Assembly (NCBI RefSeq): GCF_965137005.1
Contig: NZ_CBCRXM010000008.1
Span: forward strand, 1 to 64,000
DNA from: Sphingomonas_O antarctica
GTDB lineage: Bacteria; Pseudomonadota; Alphaproteobacteria; Sphingomonadales; Sphingomonadaceae
Length of the DNA: 64,000 nucleotides
Reading direction: 5' to 3'
Positions 1-9,269 of the stretch are shown here, piece after piece. Each line of letters begins with the position of its first letter. Within the stretch, counting starts at the first letter, position 1. The translations under genes were made by a program, and so were the position numbers. The notes beneath the pieces are model-generated. The model made no database searches, was not told the origin of the DNA, and was given only the letters and a program-made list of their open reading frames with translations.

Positions 1-12
1 GAAACGGCTTCA

Positions 13-67
13 CCGCCATATCCGGCCTCCGGTTCCGCTTCGCTCCACCTCCGCCCGGATATGGCGG
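13..67. repeat. 13-bp perfect inverted repeat
   Basis: CCGCCATATCCGG (13-25) is mirrored by CCGGATATGGCGG (55-67) around a 29-nt GC-rich loop. It lies just downstream of the stop of the minus-strand lipoprotein gene. It could act as a transcription end or RNA-stabilising hairpin, but no T-run follows on either strand, so a REP-like palindromic element is equally possible. Confidence 0.6.
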
Positions 68-90
68 CGGCGAGCATAATCCACTAACAA

Positions 91-624
91 TCAACCCGGT
101 CCACTCGCCGGGGGCAGGTCAAGGCTCTGCAACGCGGCCGGATCACCATTCGCACTCCAGTCGAGCAAACCAGTTACAGACAGTCGGGTGCGCTGTGGCA
201 ACCGTGCCCGAAATGCGCGCAGGAAGCTGGCATATCGATCGAGGTGTCGTGTCCGAGCGTCGAAGTCGATCTGCACGCCGGCCAATCGGTTGCCGGCCGC
301 CTGCCACTTGTTGAACTCAGCCAATATTTCACCCGAGGTATCAGCCTTCCAGTCGAGCGTGTCGACCCGCACAACCAGCCAGAGTTCGGGCACCGACAAA
401 TGCGGTATGCCTGGTCGCAGGCTGATGAACCGCCCGCTGTCGCGTCGCACTTCCCCAGCTAACAAATAGATGGTTTTCGCGCGCTTCAGGCCCGGCTGCG
501 GTGGCACGCCCGCCCACAGCCAGAATGCATCGTAGGTCGCCGCATCGACGCGGTATGTCGGCTTGGATGAGCATGACGCGAGCGCGAGCCCAAGCGCGAG
601 CATCCATAATTGAAGCAACCTCAC
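91..624 (-). CDS. DUF3142-type lipoprotein
   Basis: Predicted 177-residue lipoprotein: the signal peptide ends in a lipobox (LASC, Cys18), so the mature protein is probably membrane-anchored on the outer side. The body has traits I associate with DUF3142: a YDAFWLWAGV segment, then GVQIDFDART and LSVTGLLDW. The acidic IDFDART stretch recalls the catalytic region of glycosidase-like barrels, but no enzymatic role is known to me. It overlaps the upstream gene by 4 nt (ATGA), so the two are probably translationally coupled. The C terminus stops abruptly (PPASGPG) where family members, as I recall them, continue, so the gene may be truncated or recently frameshifted. Confidence 0.75.
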   Translation of the reverse strand: MRLLQLWMLALGLALASCSSKPTYRVDAATYDAFWLWAGVPPQPGLKRAKTIYLLAGEVRRDSGRFISLRPGIPHLSVPELWLVVRVDTLDWKADTSGEILAEFNKWQAAGNRLAGVQIDFDARTRHLDRYASFLRAFRARLPQRTRLSVTGLLDWSANGDPAALQSLDLPPASGPG

Positions 625-2717
625 CAGTAGAGTTCGGACACTTTTGCCCAGCGTGAGTTTGGATAGCTCGTCTTCAATTGTTTGAACCAGGCGCGGCGCT
701 GGCTGACGTCTACGTCTTTGCCACCACAGTCGTTGATGCCGCTCGGAGCATAGCAGCGCACCGCACGATACAAAGCGTAAGCGCGCTCATCGGCAGTGGT
801 GCGCGGATCGGCGATAACTCCCTGATAGACCGCCTGCCGCGAGTAAGGCACGCCGGGAAATTGCGGCGGCGTGCCGGCAAGCCCGTTACCTTCCAAGGGC
901 CCATCGTAGGCGAAATGATCAAAGCCGTTGCTGCGGATGAACTCCGCAAGGCAAATACGCGGCGTGCTTGCGCGGGGGTCTGTTGCGAGCGCCTGCACCG
1001 TGTTGCCTAACGGAGGGCAGCTAAAATCGCCCAGGTTCGGCGGTCGAACGAACAGGCCAACCGCCGGGACGGAGAGGTATTCGGCGAACTCAGCTGAGGC
1101 ATCATCGAACGAGCTCGCCGCGTCGTTGTGCGCGTCAGGCGGCACCGCCCGAACATCCCGCAGGAAGTCGGCATAGAAACCGCGCTGCACGCCTTTCGCC
1201 AGCAGCAGGTAGAGCGCTACGTCACGCTCGCGCTGGGGAACTGAGCGGTTTTGCGCCTGTCGGCGCAAGAGATCCGGACCAGCCGTATATGTGAGCAGCA
1301 CCTCCCGGATAGTCGGATTGGTGACTGGCGAATTAGGTTCGAAAACGCGCGCCAGCGCGCCGCTCCGCTCGTCATGCATGGCGATCGCCAGCTCGACTGC
1401 CGCGTGCTGATATGGACCGACCGCTCCCGAGAGCAGATCAACCCAGAATTGGCGGGCATTGGCATCCTTATTTGCCTCAAGCGCCATCCCGCGCAGTATT
1501 TGCCGGCTGAACTCAAGCGAGGTGAACCGGCGCTGGTGTGACGCGTCGGGGATCAGCCGAAGCACCTGGCCGGCCTTGTGCTGTACGAAATACGCGTGCG
1601 CCGCTCGAACATAATCGAACAGCACTATGTCCGATCCAAACTTAGACCGCTGCGCATCGATCTCGGCCGCAGTAATCGGCGTGCAGCAGTCGGAATCCGG
1701 CTGACTGCGCATTTTTTTCAGATCGTCGACAGCAATAAGAATGCTACCCTCTATGCCGGGCGTCGACGACGAGACTGATGCTTCTTCATTGCCGAACAAT
1801 TTATAGTCGATCTCCTGCGACAGATGCAGATCGGCTACCGCCGAAGGAGCACCCCCGCGCAAGCTGCGATCGTAAGCCGCGCTAAGCCGGGCGTTGTCAC
1901 CAGCCAACCAGTAGACCCGGCGCATCAAGCCTTGGGCAGAGCCCGTATATTGACTGCGAGGATAGGCTTTGAGGTACGCTTCGAACGCCGCACCAGCTGC
2001 GGCAACCGCCTGCTGGTCGCGCTTCTCTGCAGGCAGAATCGATCCATACTCATCGAAGATCGTCGATTGCGCCTTATTCAGTGCGTTCCTGGCGACCATG
2101 TAGAGCGCGGTCTCCCGTAGCCAGGCGTTGTCAGCCTTGATGAGGCTGGAGAATGACGCCCCCGCGGCAGGGAAGTCGCCGCGATAGAATGCGCGGGTGC
2201 CGTTAAGATAGGCTGCAAAGGCTTGGCCGTCTGCGCTCGCGACAGACACTCCTGGCGCCACCGCCTGCCCCGCGGCAGTGGCGCATTCAGCGGACGCCCG
2301 TCGGGCTGCTATCAGCGCAGCCTTTTCGGCGGCGGGCACATCTCTCGCGGATGCCAGTGCCGCGGTGAACGCCTCGATGCCGCTCACGTTGGTTTGGCAG
2401 CGGCCGGGATTTTCGTCTGTCTGGCTCGCTGCAGGCGGCTCAATCCTGTTCTTCAAAGTGGCCCAGGGAAACATGATGAGCGCGGCGCCCTTGCCGGCCG
2501 GCAGCAGTTGCAGCCCGTCCGGGCGCCGGTCAGCAAGCAACAGCATCATGTTCACCCGGCTGTCGTTTGCGGGGCTCAGAAACGCGCTGTTGCCGTCAGG
2601 GTCATAAGCCGACTTTTCGAGCGACAGGATCGGAACGCTGGGTCCGTCGGCGCAAGCTAGAACCACTCCGCCAATGGCCGCTATCGCGATCCCTAACAGC
2701 CCATATTTCGATCGCAT
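621..2717 (-). CDS. Large exported hypothetical protein, TPR-like
   Basis: About 698 residues. The N terminus MRSKYGLLGIAIAAIGGVV has a basic start, a hydrophobic core and a possible lipobox (VLAC, Cys22), so it is exported and perhaps lipidated. The ATG at 2717 is preferred over the GTG five codons upstream because a GGAGGG Shine-Dalgarno sits about 5-8 nt before it. The middle is helical and alanine-rich, with TPR-like pairs (for example GDFPAAGASFSSLI, near residue 180). I recognise no catalytic motif. It is first in a two-gene unit with the DUF3142 lipoprotein, with an ATGA overlap; the pair probably acts together in the envelope. Function unknown. Confidence 0.75.
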   Translation of the reverse strand: MRSKYGLLGIAIAAIGGVVLACADGPSVPILSLEKSAYDPDGNSAFLSPANDSRVNMMLLLADRRPDGLQLLPAGKGAALIMFPWATLKNRIEPPAASQTDENPGRCQTNVSGIEAFTAALASARDVPAAEKAALIAARRASAECATAAGQAVAPGVSVASADGQAFAAYLNGTRAFYRGDFPAAGASFSSLIKADNAWLRETALYMVARNALNKAQSTIFDEYGSILPAEKRDQQAVAAAGAAFEAYLKAYPRSQYTGSAQGLMRRVYWLAGDNARLSAAYDRSLRGGAPSAVADLHLSQEIDYKLFGNEEASVSSSTPGIEGSILIAVDDLKKMRSQPDSDCCTPITAAEIDAQRSKFGSDIVLFDYVRAAHAYFVQHKAGQVLRLIPDASHQRRFTSLEFSRQILRGMALEANKDANARQFWVDLLSGAVGPYQHAAVELAIAMHDERSGALARVFEPNSPVTNPTIREVLLTYTAGPDLLRRQAQNRSVPQRERDVALYLLLAKGVQRGFYADFLRDVRAVPPDAHNDAASSFDDASAEFAEYLSVPAVGLFVRPPNLGDFSCPPLGNTVQALATDPRASTPRICLAEFIRSNGFDHFAYDGPLEGNGLAGTPPQFPGVPYSRQAVYQGVIADPRTTADERAYALYRAVRCYAPSGINDCGGKDVDVSQRRAWFKQLKTSYPNSRWAKVSELYW

Positions 2718-2857
2718 CCAGCCGCCCTCCACCCCCTACCGATAACTCGCCCATCCGGCATTCACCAGCAGCGGCAGTCGTGGCTGCTGGACAGCGCGAG
2801 TAGAAGCCATGAGTGTGGGATTACGGCCTCAAGGCCAATAATCTTCGGAGGGGCCTG

Positions 2858-3817
2858 ATGAACCGGATGGAAGTGCTGAACGGCAACACGAAGCTCAGCG
2901 TCCTCATCGACGGACCCGACGCGTCGGAATCCCTGCCCATCCTGTGTCTCCACGGCTGGCCAGAACTCGCTTTCTCATGGCGGCATCAACTCGTTCACTT
3001 CGCAAAGGCAGGCTACCGCATCGCGGCGCTCGACGTCCGTGGATATGGCGACAGCGATCGGCCGGATGAAATTGCCGCATACACGATGGCGGAGCTGACC
3101 TCTGATGTCGCCGCGGTGATCGACGCCCTCGGCGGCAGAGCAATTCTGTTCGGGCACGACTGGGGGGCGCCGATCGTCTGGCAGACCTCGATCCGCTATC
3201 CAGAAAAGGTCGCAGCAGTCGCGGGTCTAAGCGTCCCTTACCGGCCGATGACCGACACCTCCTTTCTCGACATCATGCGCCACGTTCACAAGGACAGCTT
3301 CTTCTATCAGCTCTACTTCCAAGAGCCTGGAGTCGCGGAAGCTGAATTCGAAGGCGATCCCGATGCGTTATCAAAGATCTACTGGGGTATTTCAGGCGAA
3401 GGCATGCTCGCCCAGCCGATGCGACCCAAGCCAAAAGGCGACCGCTTCCTGACCGGCATGGTACGGCCGCCGCAATTGCCGGACTGGCTCCCTGCTGAAG
3501 ACCTCTCGGTTTATGAGACCGTCTTCAGGCGGAACGGCTGGCGCGGTCCTCTAAACCGCTATCGGGCCCAGGATCAGGACCATGTCGAGCGCGGTCCAGT
3601 GTTGAACAAGCACATCGCCCAACCCGCGACGTTTATCGGCGGCGCCCTCGATCCGGTCCGCCATTTTGTGCCCGGCGTGGATACGTTCGCTACCGCCGGT
3701 GCATTCTGCGATGATTTCAGAGGGGCTACGATTATCGATGGCGCTGGCCACTGGGTGCAGCAAGAAGCACCGACCTCGACAAACGCTGCCTTGATGAGCT
3801 TTGTTCGCGACCTCTAG
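2858..3817 (+). CDS. Epoxide-hydrolase-like alpha/beta hydrolase
   Basis: Cytosolic alpha/beta-fold hydrolase of about 319 residues. The HGWPE oxyanion motif is near residue 32, the nucleophile elbow GHDWGA places Asp near residue 101 (Asp, not Ser, as in epoxide hydrolases and dehalogenases), a likely acid lies in GALDPVRHF (about 265) and the catalytic His in GAGHW (about 298). I favour epoxide hydrolase; the substrate is unknown. The ATG at 2858 is chosen for a GGAGGGG ribosome-binding site 5-6 nt upstream; an upstream in-frame start at 2813 lacks one. Its last bases overlap the end of the convergent PAP2 gene. Confidence 0.85.
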   Translation: MNRMEVLNGNTKLSVLIDGPDASESLPILCLHGWPELAFSWRHQLVHFAKAGYRIAALDVRGYGDSDRPDEIAAYTMAELTSDVAAVIDALGGRAILFGHDWGAPIVWQTSIRYPEKVAAVAGLSVPYRPMTDTSFLDIMRHVHKDSFFYQLYFQEPGVAEAEFEGDPDALSKIYWGISGEGMLAQPMRPKPKGDRFLTGMVRPPQLPDWLPAEDLSVYETVFRRNGWRGPLNRYRAQDQDHVERGPVLNKHIAQPATFIGGALDPVRHFVPGVDTFATAGAFCDDFRGATIIDGAGHWVQQEAPTSTNAALMSFVRDL

Positions 3818-4407
3818 TTCACAGTTGAACCATTGCCCTTCGGCGATTTTTTACCAGGGGTTACCGCATTCACGATTCCTTCGGCGATTAAACCAACCCC
3901 CGCTCCAGCCGCGATGTCAGACGGATAATGATGTAGGCGTGGCACTTGCAGGATCGCGGCGGCGGCGGCGGCGGTCGTCGCCGCCACGCGATACTCAGGG
4001 TATTCTCGCGAAAGGGCCTGCGCGACAGCCACAGCACCGGCTGTATGGCCGGACGGAAAGCTGCTCAGTGCCGTAGCATGGCTATTGCCAGACCGGATTT
4101 CGCCGGCACCGCTTGCGACTTGATCAGGTCGGTTGCGGTCGACGTGATGCTTCACCGCACTCTTCAATTTTGTTGCCAGCCATTCTGACGCGAACATCCG
4201 AAAACCAGCCCGGGCCAATCGTCCGTTGAAGGTAACCATGCCGGCCAGCGCTACGCCAGCGCTCAATCGATACAAAGGCGGTTGATCCGCCACGTCGCTA
4301 ATCGCGCCTAGGACCTTCATGGTCTTTGAAGGTTGCAGAGGTCTGGCTGCCTTAACCGTCTTGGCATCCGCCTTTGCTATCCGACCCTTAGCCTTATGGG
4401 CAGTCAC
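3814..4407 (-). CDS. PAP2-family phosphatase
   Basis: A 197-residue protein with the three PAP2 acid phosphatase signatures: KHHVDRNRP (motif 1, K-x6-RP), FPSGHT (motif 2) and PRLHHYPSD (motif 3, with catalytic His and Asp). Such enzymes hydrolyse lipid phosphates or pyrophosphates, usually at the membrane. The N terminus is lysine-rich and the protein has short hydrophobic stretches rather than six clear membrane spans, so its location is uncertain. The stop overlaps the end of the convergent hydrolase gene by 4 nt. The start lies just inside the end of the GDSL esterase gene upstream, so both are probably co-transcribed. Confidence 0.85.
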   Translation of the reverse strand: MTAHKAKGRIAKADAKTVKAARPLQPSKTMKVLGAISDVADQPPLYRLSAGVALAGMVTFNGRLARAGFRMFASEWLATKLKSAVKHHVDRNRPDQVASGAGEIRSGNSHATALSSFPSGHTAGAVAVAQALSREYPEYRVAATTAAAAAAILQVPRLHHYPSDIAAGAGVGLIAEGIVNAVTPGKKSPKGNGSTVN

Positions 4408-5009
4408 GCTGCGGACCGCGCGGATTGTTTGAAACCCTCCAGCAATGCGCGATTGACCATTGGAAGGATATTCCGAGCGACAATGCCAATCGCGCGTGCG
4501 TTTGGATGAACTCGATCGGCAAGTAACAGTGTTGGATCGCCGACCACACCTTGCAGGAAAAAGGGATAAAGTAAGATGCCATGCTTCGCGGCAAGGTCAG
4601 CAAAAACCGCATTGTAGCGGCGCGCAAAGTCAGCGCCGAGAAAGCTCGGCATTACCATACCAGCGAGCAGTGCGGGGATACCGCAATCGTCGAATGACGA
4701 CAGAATAGCATCGAGATTGCTACGCATTGTCGCCGCAGGAACCCCGCGGATCATGTCGTTTGCGCCAAGGGCGACAATTGCAAGATCTGGCTTTCTCGAT
4801 TGAGAGCTGAGCAGCCGCGGCAGTCGGGCCAGCCCTTGCATCGTTGTGTCTCCGGAGACTCCGCCATTGATCACGCGGGCATCAGGCGTAGTCGCGCGCA
4901 GCAACCGTTCAAGCTGAGCGGGAAATGCGTCGCCAGGCTGCAAGCCGTAACCAGCCGTGAGGCTATCGCCCAATGCAAGAATGGTAGGTCCAGAGCTATG
5001 TAGAGCCAT
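4404..5009 (-). CDS. GDSL/SGNH esterase, TesA-like
   Basis: SGNH hydrolase of about 201 residues. Block I ILALGDSLTAGYG carries the nucleophile Ser (near residue 16), followed by block II Gly (NGGVSGDTT), block III GAND, and block V DRVHPN with Asp and His. This set matches arylesterase/TesA-type lysophospholipase or thioesterase enzymes. No signal peptide is seen from the chosen ATG at 5009, which has GGAAAG 6 nt upstream; the longer in-frame version would run into the neighbouring DUF1543 gene. It overlaps the PAP2 gene by 4 nt (ATGA), suggesting a lipid-processing pair. Confidence 0.88.
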   Translation of the reverse strand: MALHSSGPTILALGDSLTAGYGLQPGDAFPAQLERLLRATTPDARVINGGVSGDTTMQGLARLPRLLSSQSRKPDLAIVALGANDMIRGVPAATMRSNLDAILSSFDDCGIPALLAGMVMPSFLGADFARRYNAVFADLAAKHGILLYPFFLQGVVGDPTLLLADRVHPNARAIGIVARNILPMVNRALLEGFKQSARSAA

Positions 5010-5067
5010 GAGTAACTTTCCGTGCGAGCCTGATAAGCTCGGGCCATCCTGTCGATCGATACGTGGT

Positions 5068-5568
5068 TTATTTAAGCGGCGTATACCGACATTGGAACTT
5101 CGGAGGATGCACGGTGTCGCTTCGTTCCAGATGGATGTACAGCGGTTCATCACTCACACGGTCCAGCGCAAACGCCATCTCCGCGTCGTAAAAGTCATCG
5201 CGATGGACATCCTTCCAACCTTTGGTGGACGTCAGGGCGCTGGCCTTCGCCTCAGCCGCCGAAGCAGCGACAACGAACATGTTTTTATGCTGCTCGGCGA
5301 ATGACCGCCCGTCGTAACCGCCCAGATTGACAAAGTAGAGGCGCTCCTGCGCCGTCGAACGCACCGATCGCAGCTCGACATCATAACCGTCGACATGATC
5401 GATTTCAGCCCAGCAATCGATGTGCAAGGTGCCCGGCTTGCCCCACCATTCAGCACGCAGCTGATTGTATGTATCCGCAATCCGGGAAGCCACCACGAAC
5501 CGCAAATCGTGCACTTCGATATTCGCCTGCGAATGCTCTCCGCCGATGTAGATTGCGAAAAGCCTCAC
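5068..5568 (-). CDS. DUF1543 protein
   Basis: A 166-residue protein recognisable as DUF1543 from the start MRLFAIYIGGEH, the following NIEVHDLRFVVA segment and LHIDCWAEIDHVDGYDV. No signal peptide or membrane span. The molecular role is unknown; the compact alpha/beta domain has a repeat-like second half (RLYFVNLGGYDG ... MFVVAAS). Its ATG overlaps the stop of the upstream flavoprotein gene by 4 nt, which points to coupled translation. Confidence 0.82.
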   Translation of the reverse strand: MRLFAIYIGGEHSQANIEVHDLRFVVASRIADTYNQLRAEWWGKPGTLHIDCWAEIDHVDGYDVELRSVRSTAQERLYFVNLGGYDGRSFAEQHKNMFVVAASAAEAKASALTSTKGWKDVHRDDFYDAEMAFALDRVSDEPLYIHLERSDTVHPPKFQCRYTPLK

Positions 5569-7196
5569 TGGGTCAGTTCCTCAGCGGCAATGGCGAGCCT
5601 TGCACCCACGATCTCTCCCATTTCGTGCGAACTTGTAATTCCTTGCACGAATGGATGCCGTCCCAAAATGAACGGTATGCTCAAGCAGAATAATCGAGAA
5701 GCTTCGGGTTGATCAGAAATCGGGTGAAACGCGTCATCGACATCGACGCCCTTCGGCCCAGCGGCATCATCTGAGGCGTCCCGTACCACGCCCTGCTTGC
5801 GAAGAGTCGGGAACGGAAAATCCTCTATGGCGAGAGGGCGCTGGCCGGTGGCATCGATGAACGCTGGATAGTGAATACGCTTGCCTTCGACAGTAACAGT
5901 GGCACCAATTTCCGGGCCGCGAGTGTCAACCCGGTGATCTTTTCCGAGCGCGGTGATCTCAAGGCAGCCAGCACGGTGGAGCGCCAGCAATCGCTCGATC
6001 GAAAGGTGGGGGACGGTGGCATACTCGTCCACGAACACCGGCTTGAACAATTGGTTGAACCGCTCAAGTGAGTCATCGTCGAGCTTCGGCACGATCAAGG
6101 CTAACACCTCGTGCATCCGCAGGATCGCGTAACGCCAGGGAACCGTGAAGGATCGGTCGTAATTGGCTCGCGCTTCCTCGAGATTGGATTGAGCCCACTC
6201 CCACGGATTTGCGGATGATCGGTCAGCAAAATACCGATCGGCAAAGTCGTCGAGCTCAACATCGCTTAATCCAACATGCGCAGCGTAGGCTGGATCGGCG
6301 GCCTCCAGTTCCCGGCGGAACAGGTCATAGGATCGCTCGAGCAGGTTAGCGCAATCGTCTACTATCAGGCGTTCCATCGCAGCGGGTGTGCATATGGAAA
6401 GCGGCTCGTAGGGCACCGGGTGGAAAAAATCCGCCTCTGGTAACAGGCCTTTTCGTGACATCATGGTCATGCGAAAGTTTTCTGCTCCAGGGCTGACGCG
6501 ATACTCGACCGTGGCACATTCGGTCTCAATAAAACTGCCATGAACATTGGCCAGCGCCACAGCAGCATCGATGGCGGTGAGTGAGCTGCCACGGATACCG
6601 ACCAAGATCGGCGCTATCCTTTGCAAAGCGGTAGCTGGCCAGGGACTGAGAAAATAGCCCGGCCGAACTTCAGGTTCTTCCGGCCATTGATGCCCGGTAG
6701 CAAGGACGACCTGATCGAAGGACTGCTCGAACGTCGCGCCATTCGCTGGCGCGATCGACAGAGCCAGCCGCCCTTGTTCAGCGGCGATATCGGCAACGCG
6801 CGACCGGGTTGCTATCTCAATCGCGATGCCGCGCTCACGCGCCCCCGCGATCATCATATGGAATTGATCTAAGAAATTTTCGCCGAGTGCCAGTCTTGGA
6901 TAAAACTCGTGATCGTCGATCCCATCCGGATCCACCCCGAGCCGAACCAACCGCGCCCTGGGTTGCCGGCGGAGCCATTCAAGCAAGGTCTCGGCAATCG
7001 GGGGGATTTCGATGCTCGCAATGTTGGACAACATCGCTGGGTCGTTCCAACCTGGGCGGTAGGGCGTGCCGAGGCCCGCGCGCGGCTGATCTTCAAAAAT
7101 GGTGATTGCCGTTTGCGTAGTCACTCGTTCGAGAAATGCGCGAAGCGTGTAGATCGTTGTCGGGCCGGCTCCGACAAAGGCGATGGTGGTTGGCAT
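5565..7196 (-). CDS. FAD/NAD(P)-binding protein (NAD_binding_9 type)
   Basis: A 543-residue flavoprotein. The N-terminal Rossmann motif is IAFVGAGPTTIYTLRAF, and LGTPYRPGW is typical of the PF13454 (FAD-NAD(P)-binding) family. A second dinucleotide region is near VVLATGHQWPEE, and a C-terminal FIDATGQRP resembles the ATG motif of FAD enzymes. The substrate is not known; relatives in other bacteria are variously annotated as hydroxyacylglutathione-like or HI0933-like proteins without strong proof. Cytosolic. It is followed directly (4-nt overlap) by the DUF1543 gene. Confidence 0.82.
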   Translation of the reverse strand: MPTTIAFVGAGPTTIYTLRAFLERVTTQTAITIFEDQPRAGLGTPYRPGWNDPAMLSNIASIEIPPIAETLLEWLRRQPRARLVRLGVDPDGIDDHEFYPRLALGENFLDQFHMMIAGARERGIAIEIATRSRVADIAAEQGRLALSIAPANGATFEQSFDQVVLATGHQWPEEPEVRPGYFLSPWPATALQRIAPILVGIRGSSLTAIDAAVALANVHGSFIETECATVEYRVSPGAENFRMTMMSRKGLLPEADFFHPVPYEPLSICTPAAMERLIVDDCANLLERSYDLFRRELEAADPAYAAHVGLSDVELDDFADRYFADRSSANPWEWAQSNLEEARANYDRSFTVPWRYAILRMHEVLALIVPKLDDDSLERFNQLFKPVFVDEYATVPHLSIERLLALHRAGCLEITALGKDHRVDTRGPEIGATVTVEGKRIHYPAFIDATGQRPLAIEDFPFPTLRKQGVVRDASDDAAGPKGVDVDDAFHPISDQPEASRLFCLSIPFILGRHPFVQGITSSHEMGEIVGARLAIAAEELTQ

Positions 7197-7263
7197 CCCG
7201 GCTCACAACGCGCGTTTGCGCCAAACGGTGCCCACTGGCGTCAGGCGCCAGACATTTCTCATG

Positions 7264-8361
7264 CTAGTCAAGAAGCGGCAGGAGAGTTGCAACGTGCGGA
7301 GCGTCACCGCCATGCTGATCAACAAGCGACGATAGCGTCAGTCCCAACAATCTTATCGGTGCATGCAGCGGTTGGAGCGCGTCTAGCAATGCAGCACCCG
7401 CGCTCTCGAATGTTTCGCGTCGCTCGAACGGTACCACGCTCGATCGCGCACGCGTAATCGTCTGGAAATCGGCATACCGCACCTTCAGCGTCGCGGTGCG
7501 ATCCAGCACGTTGGCCCGCTCTATCCGGACCCAGGCGGCATCGGCGACGCGCGTCAGTTGGCGGCGCAATTCTGCCGGGTCGGCAATATCATCATCAAAG
7601 GTGCGCTCTGCCCCTACGGATTTGTGCGGGCGGTCTGGCTGGACCGAGCGGTGGTCGATGCCTCGTGCCGCCCCATGAAGGTAGCTTGCGCTTGACCCGA
7701 AATGCGCCTGGAGGAACTCGATTGGATGCGAGCAAAGATCCGCGCCCGTATGAATGCCCAGCCGTTCCATTTTCGCAGCAGTGACCGGTCCAACCCCGTG
7801 AAAGCGGCGCACGGGCAGCGACGCCACAAATTCTGCTCCTCTGTGGGGCGGGATGACGCACATTCCATCGGGCTTGTTCTGGTCTGATGCCATCTTGGCA
7901 ATGAACTTGTTATAGGACACGCCAGCCGATGCCGTCAGGCCGGTTTTCTGGCGGATGCGCTGGCGGATCGCCTCCGCGATTGCGCGCGCAGATCCAAGCG
8001 CATGGCGATCGGCGGTAACATCAAGATAAGCCTCGTCGAGCGACAATGGTTCGATGAGATCGGTATAGTCTGCGAAAATCGCGCGGATCTGCGTCGACAC
8101 CTCGCGATAAACGTCAAACCGAGGCGGCACGAATATCAGTTCGGGACAGCGCTTGAGCGCAGTGATCGAGGGCATCGCCGACCTCACGCCAAATTTGCGT
8201 GCCTCATAGCTGGCCGCAGCGACTACGCCGCGCCGCTGAGCACTGCCTACCGCGAGCGGTTTCCCGCGCAGCGTCGGATTGTCGCGCTGTTCCACTGACG
8301 CGTAAAAGGCATCCATATCGATATGGATGATCTTACGCTGAGCGGGCTCGCTGGCGCTCAT
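7264..8361 (-). CDS. dinB: DNA polymerase IV (Y family)
   Basis: A 365-residue translesion polymerase. Motifs: IHIDMDAFYASVEQ (first catalytic Asp pair), YEARKFGVRSAM, and SLDEAYLDV (second catalytic Asp/Glu), then helix-hairpin-helix segments around VRRFHGVGPVTAAKMERLGI and a little-finger domain. Pol IV bypasses DNA damage and is normally SOS-induced. No beta-clamp motif of obvious QLxLF form was found at the C terminus. The gene overlaps the upstream DUF1810 gene by 4 nt (ATGA). No clear LexA box was seen upstream. Confidence 0.95.
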   Translation of the reverse strand: MSASEPAQRKIIHIDMDAFYASVEQRDNPTLRGKPLAVGSAQRRGVVAAASYEARKFGVRSAMPSITALKRCPELIFVPPRFDVYREVSTQIRAIFADYTDLIEPLSLDEAYLDVTADRHALGSARAIAEAIRQRIRQKTGLTASAGVSYNKFIAKMASDQNKPDGMCVIPPHRGAEFVASLPVRRFHGVGPVTAAKMERLGIHTGADLCSHPIEFLQAHFGSSASYLHGAARGIDHRSVQPDRPHKSVGAERTFDDDIADPAELRRQLTRVADAAWVRIERANVLDRTATLKVRYADFQTITRARSSVVPFERRETFESAGAALLDALQPLHAPIRLLGLTLSSLVDQHGGDAPHVATLLPLLD

Positions 8362-8783
8362 CCAATGATCGCTATCGTTGCCGCATCTGGCGATTCAAAC
8401 CACCGGTTCAACGCCGCAGTAACCAACGTGTCGTTGCTCGCCAGCGCGAACAGCGTCAGCGAAGAACGCAGCTTCTGGGCGTCGATCGGGCCGAATACCT
8501 CTTCCGGATCTGCCTGCTCGAGATCCTGCAACGCGCAAACGATTTGCCGGTAACGCGCGCCCAGTGATGGGTGAACGAGGTAGGCTCGAGCTTCGTCGAG
8601 CGACGAGATGGCGTAGCGTTTTGTCGTTTCGCTTGATCCCAGCCCGGCAATCTGCGGGAATACGAACCACATCCAGTGACCTTTTTTCTGGCCACGACGA
8701 ATTTCGTCGAGTGCGGTCGCAAACGTCGCGTCCTGTGCCGCTACGAACCGAGCAAGATCGAAGGAGTGGTCAGGGCATGTCAC
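8358..8783 (-). CDS. DUF1810 protein
   Basis: A 141-residue protein matching the DUF1810 (calpastatin-like) pattern: DLARFVAAQ near the N terminus, GHWMWFVFPQIAGLG and RYAISSLDEARAYL. No signal peptide; cytosolic. Function unknown. Start codon GTG at 8783 with a weak AAGG upstream. It is first in a two-gene unit with dinB (ATGA overlap), so it may share damage-linked expression. Confidence 0.85.
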   Translation of the reverse strand: MTCPDHSFDLARFVAAQDATFATALDEIRRGQKKGHWMWFVFPQIAGLGSSETTKRYAISSLDEARAYLVHPSLGARYRQIVCALQDLEQADPEEVFGPIDAQKLRSSLTLFALASNDTLVTAALNRWFESPDAATIAIIG

Positions 8784-9053
8784 GAGACCTTAATCGCAAG
8801 GCGGCCCGCCGTGTGCAATCAAACAGTATGCGCACCAAGGCTGTAAAGGACTCCCGACGTGATGCTCGATTCTAGGACGTTTGAATAATTGCGGTTCATG
8901 GTACCCCGATATTTAAATGCGAGCCACAGGTTGGCTGATGACCAACTTCAGAGAGTCGCCTTTGGATGAGCGGGCAGACTTATTAGTGAGTTGATCGGAA
9001 TCAGTTTCACCAAACACTTAGACTCGTTGCGCTTCTGAAACTATTCGCCACGA
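8784..9053. other. Intergenic region
   Basis: About 270 bp between the divergent DUF1810 gene and a small plus-strand ORF. I see no RNA gene, clear promoter or inverted repeat in it. Confidence 0.5.
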
Positions 9054-9269
9054 ATGCTTGGCATATATCGATTGGAAAGCGGAGAGATCTGCGTCGAGTA
9101 CGCCAATGGCGCTCGGCTCCCTATGCCGCCTGATGAGTATGATGAGAGAGGTATTCAGCCACCTTCAGCCGAGCTCTGGGAAAAGCTAGACTTCGATGCT
9201 TGGGTGCTCGGTCGCCGTCCAGGAGAGACAATTATTGAGTTTTTCGCTCCGGATCGCATCGCTCATTAG
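9054..9269 (+). CDS. Small hypothetical protein
   Basis: A 71-residue acidic protein starting MLGIYRLESGEICVEYANG. The beta-rich YRLESG-x-VEYANG opening and the DEYDERGIQP segment resemble short uncharacterised sphingomonad proteins as I remember them. No signal peptide and no strong ribosome-binding site. Its last 84 nt overlap the end of the decayed minus-strand gene. Function unknown; the coding call is moderate. Confidence 0.5.
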   Translation: MLGIYRLESGEICVEYANGARLPMPPDEYDERGIQPPSAELWEKLDFDAWVLGRRPGETIIEFFAPDRIAH

